64,000 nucleotides of DNA, from positions 124,001 to 188,000 of the forward strand of contig JADFUC010001373.1 in assembly GCA_019722365.1 (NCBI GenBank). Direction: 5' to 3'. The notes below the pieces were generated by a model, which was given only the letters and a program-made list of their open reading frames with translations, was not told the DNA's origin and searched no databases. Of this stretch, positions 49,102 to 62,400 are shown one piece after another; positions within the stretch are counted from its first letter, which is position 1; every line of letters begins with the position of its first letter. This stretch comes from Lithospermum erythrorhizon (lineage: Eukaryota; Streptophyta; Magnoliopsida; Boraginales; Boraginaceae). The position numbers and the translations under genes were made by a program.

Positions 49102-49200
49102 AGAATGATGTCTTACCATAGGAAAATATCAAATTATATATATATATACTCTCCAAAATTTTGTGACAGAATGATGTCTTACAATAGGAAAATATCAAAT
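49102..49200 (+). repeat. 66-bp tandem duplication at the copia insertion site
   Basis: AGAATGATGTCTTAC recurs at 49,102 and 49,168. The sequence TATACTCTCCAAAATTTTGTGAC before the second copy is also the left flank of the element (about 43,889-43,912). The copia element therefore landed in an existing tandem repeat, at the boundary of a unit. Confidence 0.85.
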
Positions 49201-51069
49201 TATCTATAACAAGTACGAAAATCTCTTAATTATCGTCTTTTCATGAACTGATTCATTGGAATGCTCATTCGTCTTCTAGTGGATCTTGAATTCTTGATGA
49301 CATAAACCCTAGAAAGGTGGTGAAGCTTTGCTTGGGATTCAAACTTTTTGACTTGGACTTTACTTTTTACTTACATTATCTGATAGGCGTTTAGAACCCA
49401 CACTAATGAACATTGTGAATTGAAATCATAAAAATCCATTAGCTTCTTAGACTTGCAATTTCATCATCTAGAAATTTACAACTCATAACTCCGTATTAAG
49501 TTCCATCATTTTATTTCGAAACTTAAATCATGTGGTCGATGTTGATCATCTAAGACATGTATGTGTGCATGTGCTCTATTCTCAACTAATTTAATTTCAT
49601 CTTTTGAGAAAATTATTTTGAATGAGTATTCGTCCTCATGTATATACGAGACTTAAATCAGGTTTGTAACGATTCTTTTACCCATTAGTAATGTTCACTA
49701 AAAAGAATTGGTTATTGGAGTATTATAATTATCATAAGCAAGCTAATAAAAATATTTTAATCAATGTAGAAGTCCTAGATTTTCAAATGTGGGGGTTCTA
49801 AACCTATATAAACGGTTCTAAACGTATATTAGAGTTTTAAACTATCGGATACAAAATCCAAAATGTTACGGATTGTACAAAAATAATAAACGTATGAACT
49901 ACAAGAGTGTACCTTTCTTCTTGAATAAATTGGCAGCGGAAAACGATTGCTCACAATACTCAATGTAGAGTATCTCCAAGAGTATCCACACCAGCAAATT
50001 GACAAACTCTTCCGTACATTTTACTAGAACGATTAAAGTAGAAACTTGAAACAAAAGATGGAAGAGAAACAATTCTCTCTTCTGGGCTGCAGAGGTTCGC
50101 CGATTTTGGAAGTGAGAAAGGAGAATTTTTTTATTTCTTAAATCAAAATATGAGCATTAGTGAATTTGTGTAGGTTTAAGCCACTTAAATAGGCAATACA
50201 TATGAGAGATTCAAGGAGAGAAAAACTCCTCCAACCTCATCCTTTCCACCGCTCAACCTCCACTCACCATAGTGGCCACGGATTCGATTTTTTCATTCCT
50301 TAATGTTTCCTTAGTGTTTCAATTTTATACTGGAAGTTTATAATACAAATATTATGTAGTTTCATATCAAGCCATAAAGGAATTTCAGACGTTTGACAAT
50401 AGCAATATATTAAACAATATTAATCGACTATTGTATTAATATATAGATTACGAGCGGACCCTAGTAAGCCATCGTAACCCCTAATGTCAAGTCCGGTAAA
50501 TTACCCCTAATGTCAATCTGAATATTACCAAATATACTTCACTCTTAGAGAATAAGTACCATGAATTAGAGAATAACTCACTATGAATTTGTTTAACTTC
50601 TCATGGTTGACTATCATTACAAACTAATCCCACCTAGGGCCGGTCCTAAATTTTTGGGGGCCCTCTGCGAAAATAGAAATTGAGGCCCCTTCATATAAGT
50701 TTTAAAAATATAACAAATTTTAATATTTATCAACTATATTTTTATAAGAAGAAATGAAAATGAGAATTTCAAAAATTCCATTGTAAATATTTTTCGATGC
50801 AAAAATGTATAGTAATATGATCATTATCAATGTTTTCTATCTTCTTAAATAAAATACTATGCTTGGAGAGCTTGAGTAGTCATATTAATTAGCCTCATAG
50901 TAATTCTAAATATATTTGAGATAATTAATTTATAATTTAAATTTAAGATTGGTTAAATTGAATAAAAATATTCTTTTAAAGAAATACGAATAGGCATTTT
51001 AATTAGCAAAAGTGTATATATACATAGAGTTCACGATCATTGTTCAATTCATACAAAAAATATTGATGA
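49201..51069. other. Unassigned spacer with a transposon-end-like GGCCGG segment
   Basis: No gene is supported. At 50,634-50,690 the sequence CCTAGGGCCGGTCCTAAATT followed by TTTGGGGGCCCTCTGCGAAA resembles the conserved end of a widespread plant MITE group that starts with GGGCCGGTCCTA. A GGCCGGCCC word occurs at 55,652, but I could not pair the two. Confidence 0.3.
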
Positions 51070-51332
51070 TGTAATGCTCCTGCCCGGCGCATGTGTCGGG
51101 TGCGTTATTAGGATTCACGGACTGCCTCACAAACCACCACGAAGTCTTCCCAAAGACGCTTTTGTCCTCACTCACGTGTCTACCTGGTGAACTTCCTGGC
51201 TGGTCACCATACTAGAATTAGCCCAGTCAAGGCCACATCGAGTTCTTATGCGAGATGAGCTTCCCAAAGAAGATTCATCTCAAATATAGTACTAATCAAA
51301 TCATATCAAACATATCATACACACACATTTTT
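51070..51332 (-). mobile_element. Cassandra-like LTR (5S-rRNA-derived), probably solo
   Basis: The unit starts TGTAATGC on the plus strand and ends in a CA-rich stretch. Read on the minus strand, 51,250-51,189 contains GAACTCGATG, TACTAG/CTAGTATGGTGACCAGCC and AGGAAGTTC. These align in order with plant 5S rRNA (GAACTCCG, ACTAGGATGGGTGACC, CCTGGGAAGTCC), with an internal 5-bp deletion. The adjoining GTGAGTGAGGACAAAAGC and CCGTGAATCC also fit Cassandra LTRs as I remember them. Only one LTR is seen, and no target duplication is resolved. Confidence 0.55.
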
Positions 51333-53540
51333 ATGGCTCATATTATGGTGATGATGTAAAGATTTGAACCTTAAACCTTAAATTGCAAAATCTTATATTT
51401 CATTCACCAACCATGTGAATTGTGGTTAGACATAGCGAATTTGCAGAGGGACTGCACATGTCCAGCATCATCCACGCAACGTGCCAATCTCCAATGTCCA
51501 CCGAACGTAGCTTAGTTTGCCGAACTCGGACGCACACGAGGAATTAGAGGACCCACTCCGACCACGTGCACACTAACTAGTGTGCCGGGTGGAACCCGAC
51601 TTGCCCAAATTCAACGGACTCCAAGTCGACATCCGGGTTGACTCAAGTGGACGTTTCGTCTAATGGAACAGCTTTTATTCATTATAAGTCACACATATTC
51701 ACACTATTGCAACAAAAACAAACCACATAAAAAACCATAAATATCTAAATCGAATTCAACAAAATCATAAATAAACTTTTAAACATCCGAATCCAAAAGT
51801 TTTGATGAATAAACAAACCATTAAACCAACCCAAGTTCTGTTATTAACTAGTATAGAATTTATTCGTGATAAAACACCAATTCATACATCATGATCCTCA
51901 AATTAATTTATATTAATCTAAACATAAAATATTGCATGAATAATCTAGATACTTACATCAGTAAACGGAAACAATGAACCAAAACCCACAAGTTGCCTCA
52001 CTGGAAAAGCCCCTTTCTCTCCAAAGCTTAAGGTCCAACACCGGAACGATGTCCTCTTGTGATTGCACACACCAAGAGGAAACGAATCCGCAGACTGAAC
52101 TTGCTGTGAGTTGTAGAGGAACAAAATTGCAGGAAACCTTCCAAATTTCGGGGAGGCGGCTTTTTGAGAAGAAAAGAGTTTTCACAAAATGAAAAACTTG
52201 TTCCCTTCTTTTTTAAATACCAAAACCTAATCCCAAATTCTAAATGCTTGCTGAACTCAAGTATAAAATTAGTTTAACCTATAACTTAATTAATCGTTAT
52301 GTTCTAAAATGAAACCTTTTAATCATTTTAATTAACTTCAATCAAGCTATAATGAAAATCTTATTCCGCTTTTAATTAACTTAATGTCAATTAAAATTTA
52401 ACGAAATACTATTTAACTAAATTATAATTGAGCACAATTGTCGTGAATCTAAGCCATAATAAAAGGAATAAATTTTTCATTGATTTCCAAATAAGTCATC
52501 CCTGAAAAACAAAAGAAACGAAGTTCATTAATAAAAGAAATGAAAAACATTATTCTTCGTCTTCATTTATCATATCTTATTATTCAAAGGAAGATCGGTC
52601 ATTGATACTAGATACACTTACATAGTACATTCGACTACATATTTACTGCCTAACGAATCCACATCTTCAATCTTCGTGATTCCAAGTCGTATATTCTTCC
52701 AACCTACACATTTAAATATTCAATAAAAATACTCATGTTGGTATGAATTTAACATAACATCTTATCTGCATCTTTGTTACACATCCAACAACATCTTATA
52801 CTCACTCATAGGACGAGAATCATGGTCACTCTATAGGACGCAGAAGACAAGTAGCACAGTATCTCTAATACGAGGGAACCGGATCTCCTGTGTATCTGCC
52901 AGCCCATCCTCAGGAGGTCATGTGCGCCACACCCATTTTGTTCTCACCCCATTCATGACATCCTCGCTTAATTCATACACTCCCATTTTGAACCACACTT
53001 CATTTTTCCACTAATATATTTCTCGTCAGTCAATGATTGTTTCCAATCTTTTGTGTTGAGCTCATAAATTCAAGCATTTCATTATTCACATTCACCTGGG
53101 CCATTTACCAAATTGATATCAACATACCATACTCTATTAAGAACGACTTTTCCTCACCATATCCTATTTTTAATAATCAATCTAGGTAAGTTGATCTTCT
53201 TCTCATTCAATAAAGCATACGTGACTAAGGTATGAATGACACTTGTTGTAATAATCAATCTAGGTAAGTTTCTTATTTCCTCTCCCTCCTTTGCTTCTTT
53301 CTCTTCCCTTTGTTGTGATAGCTTTCTTCATTGTGAATAATTGAGAGAATTAGCAAATTAGAAAATGTCAAATTGTGAAAAATGTGTTCTTTGATTGTTA
53401 TAGAACACTTTGTATACTTAAATTTAGAAAAAAGATGAAGTTTTGTACTAGGGGTAGAGAGAAAAGATGAAGTTTTGTTGTTGGAGGCGTTAAAAATTAA
53501 GCTAATGAAATCGCGATTAAGTGCCTGGAGCTCTTATAAG
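51333..53540 (-). other. Unassigned region, possible further LTR fragments
   Basis: A G+C-richer block at 51,420-51,660 precedes AT-rich DNA. On the minus strand a TTTAAAxAAGAAGGGAAC TATA-like start near 52,215 leads into a leader-like stretch that ends TGATGTAAGTATC (51,959-51,947), a splice-donor-like arrangement seen in gypsy LTRs. The block TCTCCTGTGTATCTGCCAGC (52,886-52,905) also looks LTR-derived. No coding domain; the two opposite frames at 51,958-52,192 are mirror frames. Confidence 0.3.
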
Positions 53541-53940
53541 ACTTGAACGTGATTAGTTTGATCCTGCCCGCTAATGACATCCTCTTCAAATTAATACCGA
53601 TGACTCTTGAATGGCCGCGACGCCCATTTCGCTTATCAGACGTCCGCCAAGATATTACTTCATAAGAGGATGTCCGCTTCTGCTTAACTGACGTCTTCTA
53701 AATTAACAATAAAATTACCGATTTATTGTCAAGATCTGCTTCAATACCGAACGCCCACTTCAAGTAGAAGGTTGATGGATGTCCGTTTTGTTAACGGACG
53801 TCCTCTTCAAATTAACAAATTCAATAATTTACCGCTGGCGACATCCGCTTCGGGGCTACTGACGTCCGCTTCGAAGTATATTACCAGTAAATGGACATCC
53901 GTTTTATAATAGAGGACGTCCGTGTTGACCATTTTATTGA
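53541..53940 (+). repeat. Array of GAYRTCCGCTTC-like motifs (left array)
   Basis: At least ten variants in the same direction at irregular ~20-40-bp spacing, e.g. GGATGTCCGCTTC (53,668-53,680), GGATGTCCGTTTT (53,778), GGACGTCCTCTTC (53,796), GACATCCGCTTCG (53,840), GACGTCCGCTTCG (53,861), GGACATCCGTTTT (53,893) and GGACGTCCGTGTT (53,914). The spacers are AT-rich and partly repeated (AAATTAACAA). No tandem frame. The style resembles transposon subterminal repeats or degenerated satellite. Confidence 0.6.
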
Positions 53941-54239
53941 AAACTTTATTATAAGAGACCTACAAAATATAAAACAAAAAGCAACTTATTTTTTTTATTA
54001 AGCCTGCCAGCTTTATATTGTGTGATGCGTCCGGCTAAGATTGACTGCCTTGAATCCAACTGCATATCTCCAACTTTCACAACGCATTGTTAAAAAGCAA
54101 TACTCTACCACAAATCTCCTTATCATTGATTCAAGTCTATACGTAACTTATTATAAATAAACTTTTGGCCACCATAGGGTTAATAGTTGTTTGAACACTC
54201 CACCCTTTGCCTTATTTACTATCTTCACTCTCTTTTACT

Positions 54240-54524
54240 ATCTTCATCGAAGTTTATGATCACTTCAAATGTCTAATAAAATGTCATGTTCCACCTTTTC
54301 CCTCCCTGCCTTATAACTCTGTATATGTTTTTACAAAGTATACATCTAGCTTTGTTATTTTCTCGATCAGGCTCAAAGTATTTCCAAACCCATGATTTCT
54401 TTTTTCTTTGAACTAAAATTTTACCGGTGCTAGCTCGGGATGATTCTTGAGTGTATATTGGGTTTTCACCTCCTACCTTATTTTTGCCTTTTCGATGGCT
54501 TAAATATACTTCTTCCTCCTTCAA
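54240..54524 (-). pseudogene. hAT-type BED zinc-finger fragment
   Basis: Encodes KKSWVWKYFEPDRENNKARC followed by ILCKN, matching the BED-finger start (S-x-VW-x-YF ... A-x-C-x2-C). After a frameshift it continues as GGT-NMT-HFIRHLK, the usual GTSNLxRHLKxH end with the zinc-binding His. Only this N-terminal part of a transposase remains; no dimerisation domain is found on either side. Confidence 0.65.
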
Positions 54525-55059
54525 GATTCCTCATCATCTAGATCTATACTATTAAAATGATCAACACGACTAAAGTTTGGGCTTAATGAGGCTCAGGCGG
54601 GCTTATGTCAATCTGTAGTTCCAAATTACCTCCAATTCTAATATTCCAATTCTTTTTAGGAGCCATTGTAATAAATAACTTGCAATACTAAAAATAGTTA
54701 ATCAATTTCAATGCAACTTAATAGAGAGAATAATAAATAAGTTGAAATTCTAACAAGATTATACCAAGTAAACAAGTAATATAAGAAAAGGAGTAGGATG
54801 GAAAGATTGTACCAATTTCAATGCAACTTGTAATCGATTGAAGATAATGATGTTAATTCCTTTGAAATTCTTGATCAAATTATTTATTCTTCAAGATGAA
54901 CATGTGTAACACTCTATAATCAAGTAGTAAAACTAAGAAACCAAGTATGATATATTTAATGATGGAATGAACTAGCTTTTATAATCAAGCAATATGAATT
55001 AATGATATTTGATGGCAATGAATTATGTCAGGGTCCTTTATCAAAGGAGGAGAAAAACG

Positions 55060-55290
55060 GGTAAGTTTTTTGTGAACCGCATCGCCCGCTTAGTAAAAAC
55101 GGATGTCCACTATTAATGATATCTGGCCGCAATTCACATCGCTATTAACGGCTACTTACTCGGACAACCGGTCAGACAAAGCGATACCCACCAATAAGAT
55201 TATCTTAATGTTTACTTAACGGCTAGTTACCTGGACGTCCGATCGCACAAAAAGCCGATGCCCACAAATAAGACTAAGGCTGGAATCCAA
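55060..55290 (+). repeat. Array of GGACGTCC/GATGCCCAC-like motifs (right array)
   Basis: Variants CGGATGTCCAC (55,091), GGACGTCCGATCGC (55,232), GCGATACCCACCAATAAGA (55,180) and GCCGATGCCCACAAATAAGA (55,254) resemble the array at 53.5-53.9 kb. CGGxxACTTACTCGGAC and CGGCTAGTTACCTGGAC form a pair of related ~70-bp units. Together with the left array they bracket the BED-finger fragment. Confidence 0.5.
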
Positions 55291-55824
55291 CTAAAATGCA
55301 AAATTTTGACGCCCGGTTTAATTGCCGACATGCTACCAGCAGGTCGAATGCGACTAACGCCCCACCGACCAGAATCTAACGGTGCTTTCGTACCAATTTT
55401 TTGGCTAAACTCCGACACGCCCCACCCCATTGGGGCCAACGGCGGACGTGGTCGAACGAACGCTGGCCGAACCCGAAACGGATTGTCTTAACTGGGCCCA
55501 ATCAACTCCACCCACTTACCATGTCTAGGTGTTGTTTTACTTTGAGAATGTATAGTATATAAGTGTTTAGTCATCCATATTATTCTAGAATTGGGGGTCT
55601 TTAATATTATAACGGGAGGCCCTGGGTTACACCGGCCAACAAGGCCGGCCCCCGATCCCACCTTTCACGCTTTCCTTCCATCACCATCCTTCAATAACAT
55701 GTCAATTAAAGAGATTATGAATACTTTCTTTGGGAATGCTTATTCAATAATCAGAAAGCATCGATCAGGCCTAAATAGCCAGTTGTATTAATGAGGAAAT
55801 GTGTTTTCACATCGTTTAAAATGA
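55291..55824. other. Unassigned G+C-rich to AT-rich spacer
   Basis: About 55,300-55,500 is G+C-rich with mirror frames on both strands (55,227-55,439 and 55,258-55,491) and no recognised family. GGCCGGCCCCCGATCCC at ~55,652 may be an old MITE end. Confidence 0.3.
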
Positions 55825-55826
55825 TA

Positions 55827-56075
55827 CTCCCTCGTTTTTTTTAGTTGTCGTTTTAGTCATTTACACATAGATTAAGAAAATGAAAAAATAGTCAAAAGTA
55901 TATTAAAAATGTGAAATGACAATCAATTCAAACAATATCATTAATTGATTGTTAACTTAAAAAGAAAAGTAGTCGAAAATATATTGAAAATGTAAAAATG
56001 TTATTTATTATACTAAAACGACAACTAAAAAAACAAATCTTTTCGGCTAAAACAACTAAAAAAAACCGGAGGGAG
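55827..56075. mobile_element. Stowaway (Tc1/mariner) MITE
   Basis: The inverted ends read CTCCCTCGTTTTTTTTAG on the left and the complement of AAAACCGGAGGGAG on the right, flanked by TA on both sides (55,825-55,826 and 56,076-56,077), the Stowaway target duplication. About 249 bp and non-coding. An inner CGACAACTAAAAAAAC copy about 45 bp from the right end suggests the right end was partly duplicated. Confidence 0.85.
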
Positions 56076-56077
56076 TA

Positions 56078-56450
56078 ATAAATAATTTACTTTAAAATTG
56101 CATGTGGTTTACTTTATTTAAAAATCTACTCAATACCAAATATTTTTCTAATTAAAAATAAACTTGATTTAAATGTTAAATATTATATCGTCCGTCCAAA
56201 ATTTAGACTAATAATTTCTCCTTATGTATGGAGGTACTATTGTATTACTCCCTATTCCTATCATTAATTGGGAGAAACATAATCCAACTTCTGAAGTGAC
56301 ACTCCCCCCATACAATTTTTCATTCTGCTCCATTTTCTTTCATCAAAACACAACTATGGGATTAAGTAACAAAAATGTACTGTAAGTTGTTACTTGTAAT
56401 GCAACTATTTTGATGCGGACATTTTAATATAACCAATTAACCACCCTCAC
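56078..56450 (-). other. DCL2 downstream region / 3' UTR candidate
   Basis: This follows the DCL2 stop codon on the minus strand and ends at a Stowaway MITE. It is AT-rich, with no reading frame or RNA gene recognised. I see no clear AATAAA close to the stop, so the polyadenylation point is not placed. Confidence 0.4.
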
Positions 56451-59400
56451 TTAGTCCTTTCGACGTTCTGCTTCTCCTTTAAGTTTCTCCAGTACCCCTT
56501 TGCAAGCAAATTTCTTGGCAGACTTCTTGTCTGATACAGACGACGAGTGTTCATAGGTAACCCCATTAGCAATAACTTCGACGATAAATTTACCAGTTTC
56601 ACGACGCTTCTTGATAACATAGTTTTCCTTCTGACATAGTTCATTTAGTTCCCTCACTGGATGAAGCTTCACTGTCTCAGGAGTAACCAACGGTTCAAGC
56701 AGAGGTCTCATGCATCTAAAGACCAACTCTGTGTCATACTTTGAATCGACAAGAATTGCCCCTGCTATTGATTCTATAACATCTCCAAGAACCTGTATCA
56801 CATATTTACAAATGTGAACATTTAATAAAGGATGAGCCTGTCTGCTAAAAACATCATGTGAAGGGGATATCTGGAAAAGAGATCACACATGCCGTGCATT
56901 CTGAATTCTGCCTACAATTGAGGTCTATCAGAGACAAGCATAAAAGAAATAATTGCAATTACCTTAGGCAGGGTAAACTCTGAGTCCCATCCAAATGTCG
57001 AGTTCATGGATGACTGCTCGAAGGTGCTAACAGTTATGGCCAATTGGCGGTGGAGATCCTGTGAAGAGTGGAGTAAATGCTTATGCAGTTCTGCCTTGAG
57101 TGCAGATTGTGCATAGCCCTCGTTGTTGACAGATGCAGACCTTAGATCAGTCAACATCCCAGGAGATAAACCAGGGTACTTTTTGTATAGATGTACAGTA
57201 ACTAGAAAATCCAACACTGAATCGCCAATAAATTCGAGCCGCTGCACAAAATTTAAGTACATCAGCATTAAGGAAATAAATGTCCAGATACACAACTACT
57301 CCCCATTGTAAAATTCACATACATGGAATTTTAAGCCTTTTTTCTTGACAATGATAAATATCCGATTGGAGTCATTGGAAAAGATTTCAATCTTAATTTG
57401 GATTTAGTTAGAAGAACCATAATTACATTATCACCACAAACAGACAAACACCATCTAAAGAATCGAAAGAATCAAGAGCAGAGAACATCACCTGATAGCA
57501 TCTTGGGATTTCAGGTAACATGTAAGACCCATGCGTCAGAGCTTCTAAGAGCAAACAAGGATCATTAAATGAATACTTTAGAAATCCCTCCAAATACTTC
57601 ACATTTAAATAGCGCTCGGGACGCACAGAAAATACCCTTTCGTAAGGTACATTCACTAAGTCAACTTTGATACCAAGCCACTCCATAAATGATAAAGCCA
57701 ATAACTCTCCACCTTCACTAAAGAATACACCAATTAATGCCTCAACTACATCAGCTATTCTCTTTCCCTTTAACGTCCTTTTCCCTCGAATATAGACTTT
57801 ACTTGCTGGCGATAGTATTTCTTCGTATAATGTATAATCTTCAGAATTATCACCAGGGACGATCCATTCTTTGGGATCAAATGGTTGATCACGAATGAAA
57901 CCCTGCAAATTGAAACCTAACTAGTCACAGAAGTCACTGGCGACAAACAAAGACGCATCTTTTAACATTTCAGGATATTAATAAGAAATGGTGTGCAGTT
58001 CAACTTTTATTCATTAGAACCATTCTTTAACATGAAGTTGACACTAAATTATCCTGAACTTTTCTTTCTTGCAACATAATGTTAGTGTTTTACCTAAGTA
58101 AAAAATGAATGAAAAATACATTAAAAGAACAGAAAAAGAGAAATACCGGAATATTTCGTTCATGCCCTAGCTTGCACAGAGACTTGTTGCAAATAATTCT
58201 CTCCCTTCTTTTACTAAGAATGCCCTCGTGATCATTTTGGTGATTCTTAAATAGTTGTTGGCTTACAGCATATTTAAGGAAAGAATCCCCAAGAGTTTCA
58301 AGAGATTCCAGATGGAAAGACTCTTGACAATTTTTTGTGGTGAGTGCTTCCATCACCTGAAGTGCAGAGTGATAAGAAACAATTGAAGATAATCAGTTCA
58401 TTACAAAATATGCAAAGAAAACCACGTCGATCTTGTGTTTATTTCACTTTCAATTGGATAGGCTTAACCAACATGTAATAAAAAAACAACAATATATTTC
58501 ACCAATTTTACTAGTTTGGGAAGTCACCAAAACTGATTCAAAGCTCTACTTTGGCATCATAAATTCGACTACTACACTTATCAATACTTACCAATACATC
58601 AAAATCTCGATATTGCATTTATGCTTGAAAAACTCTCTAGTCAAACATTTTAATACATTGTGAGACTTATACCGCAATTTTAAACTTATAGGAGTGGTTA
58701 AAAAATTTAACTCATAGACAAGGCTGCAATTAAGTTTCCAACTTTTTTTTTAATTTCCTAAATCTAGTTTACTTAGCTTTTAAATGGATTAAAAAAAAGG
58801 CTTGTTTTTGCTTATAGGATGCCAAAAAAATGTCTTAAAAGAGCTTAGAAAAATCACCTTAATAGAAATATAATTCTCCTTTCCAGTTCTTTTGCAAGGA
58901 AAACTTGTATATCAACATGAGAAGTTTATTGTGAACTCGACATAAGATGTACTCAAAACAAAATCAGAAAGTGTGCATCCCACAAGTTCACAGGACATAC
59001 CTTAACACTTGGTACAATTACATGGTTTGGGCAGTGACCCAAAAACATATTCTTCAAGTTCGAAGCGAGAAGCAAACATTCAATACGATGCATCACAGAT
59101 GGAACGTACATGAAAGAAGATATTGTATCAATAGATACAGGGGATAAGAGAATGCGAACAAGCTCTGGTGGCAATTCAACTGATGATTTTCTTTTTCCTT
59201 CATTGAAAAAAATGGAACGAATATAAGAACATGCTAAGGATATGCTAGATATAAGGTAACGAAAAACACACGGCAGAATTCTGAAAGTACATTCTTTAGT
59301 AATAATTCAAACCGTAAATACATTGAAAGTGAATAAGAGGATAAAGATCATGATCAGGAGCTCTACATGGATGTGTTTCCAATACTAATAGTAGCATAAC

Positions 59401-62400
59401 TGTAATGGAATCCTCCTCCTGACTCAATAACTGAAATAAAAAAGGAAATTAATATGTAAAATTTCATAAGGGTAAAGCAAGCAACCTTTGCAGCTTTGTA
59501 TTTTACACTTATTGAGATGGTTTTGCATAGCATTCAAGTGTTTCCCTTGCAGAAGTGTTTGTCCTTTCAAACGCAAAACAATGTGATGCCTGTGAGTTCC
59601 AGCACATAGTGTATTGATCAGATATATAATTAGACAATAAAAATTCAGCAAATCAAGGAACATGCAATTATCGCAACCTTTTCTCATAGTATTCATGGTA
59701 AGTTGTTTCTTGTCCACCTTGAACCTCGAGAGAGGATTCCGAGTTCAAACCATGTAATTCTCCAGAAATGTAATATATGCAACCATTATGAGGAGTGCAT
59801 ACTAGAGCATTTTTCATTATGCAACTGCACACCCAACCACTCATTGTGTATACATGATGAGAATCATTCATGCCACAAAAGCACCAAATGCGTTTATCCC
59901 CAAGACAAGTGTATGGTCGGAGCACAGAATGAAGAGAGTTCCAATTTATTGTAAGATTATGCTTAGGACTATGTACTAACGGGAGAATAAGATAATCCAA
60001 TCTAGAGAAACCTCCCAGTTTGCCAAAGCCTGCTAGGGCTTTATCAAGCCTTTCAATATTACGATCAAGTAATATCCGAAGAAGGGCCACTTGAAACTTC
60101 TGACACATCAGAACCTATTAACACAGTGGAATTTCAATATTAACATTTGTTTATCAACATAAGGAGTTACAAATATTGTTAGCATAAATTCCTTAGGTTA
60201 CCTGTTCAGAGTTCAGGGTAAGTTCACCAACATAATTTATGGAAATCTTTAATTCTTTTCCATTGTTGTTCAGGTTCAAAGGCACAAATTCTTCATCAAA
60301 ATTATGTTTATGTCTCAAAGCAAGGACGAAGTTAAACCCGGGTGTATCACCATAGAAGGTTTCAGGTAGCTCCAGCATGTAGTAATAGTATAGTGTTTCG
60401 GCCTCACGACTCTGATAATGAATCAGTTCGGGTGATAAAAATAGCATGTGTTCCGAATTCTTGAGATCAAATCCTGATAAAAAATAATCATCTTTATTTA
60501 TATCAGACTGGAAAGTAAAGTTTAACTCCTAAAAGTGAAGAACTATCTGGAAATTTAAATTACCAAATTCTTGTTCATTGTCATCATCTTTAAGTATATC
60601 AGGCACCAAATTATCTGTCAGTGCACGAACTAGATGAAGTTGCTTGCACGCTTCTAGACATGCAAGCTGCTTCAGTATTTTGATATCTTCTTGCACTATA
60701 ACTAGAGGAATTGGACAGCTTTTTGGAAGATGCATGGTGCAACTTCCATTCACCTCATCTATTACACACCTAGGACGAGGTTTGAAATACCTATCAATCA
60801 GACAAGAAAGGAACTACATTGTAAGCATGATGCATTAAAAAACCCCGCAATAGTCAAGGTCACATCTATTGGAAACAAGGGACGTCAGGAACGAACCGAT
60901 CAGAAGGTAGGCGTGAGCAGTAGAAGTTGAGTAATGCAATGCTTGAAGTCAATGAGACAATTGCTCCAGTAGCTTCAACTTTATAATAGACCTCTTTACA
61001 CAAATCCAGAGGTTCACAAGGAACAGAAGCATTAGACAACACATCTTTTCTCATTGTCTCTCCGCTAGCTAGAAATTTTCTCACTTTCTTGAGGGCTGTA
61101 GTGTCGTCACTGTCGTAGCAACATTAATTATGGGTAAAATTATTTTCATATCAAGAGATGTTTGACATAAACATCAAAGAAAAAAACGTGTCTTTCATCT
61201 CCTTCAATATAACTCCAACGATATAAGCAATAAAATAGCTTTTAGAATCAACCCATTGGTTCTGAAGCTATGTTTAGTGTTTAAAAGAACACTCTCAGCT
61301 AGTTATGAAAGAAAATAGATCTTTCGAAGTCAACATTCTCATCTCAGATGCAAAAAAAAAAAAAATGTGTTGTATTGTTTTTAGTAAAACTACTTTCCTT
61401 AAGAAAATCAAATACTGTATGCAAATCTTCAACTAAATCGACTGTTTCTGTTCAACTGAAAGTCATGTGAAAAGAGTCATAACCTCAGCTAATCCCTCAG
61501 ACCAAACCAAAGTGTTATGTATGTTTTGAACACTTCAAGAACAATACCTCGCCATCATTATAATGAAATCTGAATTCTGCATACGGGCGCGGCCACGGGA
61601 TTGAATGAAGCTACAAATAGTAGCTGGGAGATCAAATCTAACGACAAGATTGCAACTTTGGACATCCAAACCCTCTTCAAGAATGGAAGTTGCAACTATG
61701 ATATTCACCTACAAGATGTCATCCCATAAGCAATAAGCTAAGCTCTATATTAATGTCAAGAATATATTTAAATTTAATTACTGATAGAATAAAAGAACTT
61801 ACAGTGCCTTGGCGGAATCTCTCAACAATTTTATTTTGACGGTTTTTGCTCTGCAATGGCATCCCAGGATGATGCCCTGCCAAGTGTTCCGTTGTCCATC
61901 CATATAACTTACTGAACTCATCAAGTAACAGAGTCCGTAGAACAATAGCTGTAAGGATTCTCTCCACAAAAACAATGCATCGTAAATCCTTGGAGTCCCT
62001 ATGAGAGAGTGAATGAGGTTAATGTCCGACTATTTCTTGTATTATTCCGACTTAGGTTAATGTATAACCAGGTAGTGCTTCAATTTCACAATAGAGCAGA
62101 GCTGCTCTATTTCTTTAAAGAGGACAATCAAAAAAAATTATTTTGGATGATTACACTGATCCCACCCATGAATGTTGGGATATTTTTATCTTGTGACACT
62201 TCCTTCATACACTATTGAGTTAAGGGAGAGAAAAAATCATGTTCGAATTATTGATTCTTCCTTCATTCACCAAAGCTACCAGAGACTCCTCATTTCTAAT
62301 CAACACACTCCGAACTCAATACCTCACTGCCAACCCTCATCAAGAACACTTCATATGCCTCTCTTGAAAGCCCTTGAAACCATGTTTGAAACCATATGAA

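Noticed and set aside
51958..52192. Pair of opposite 72-75-codon frames
   Set aside because: Mirror frames over the same DNA with no family features, inside a probable LTR leader-like stretch.
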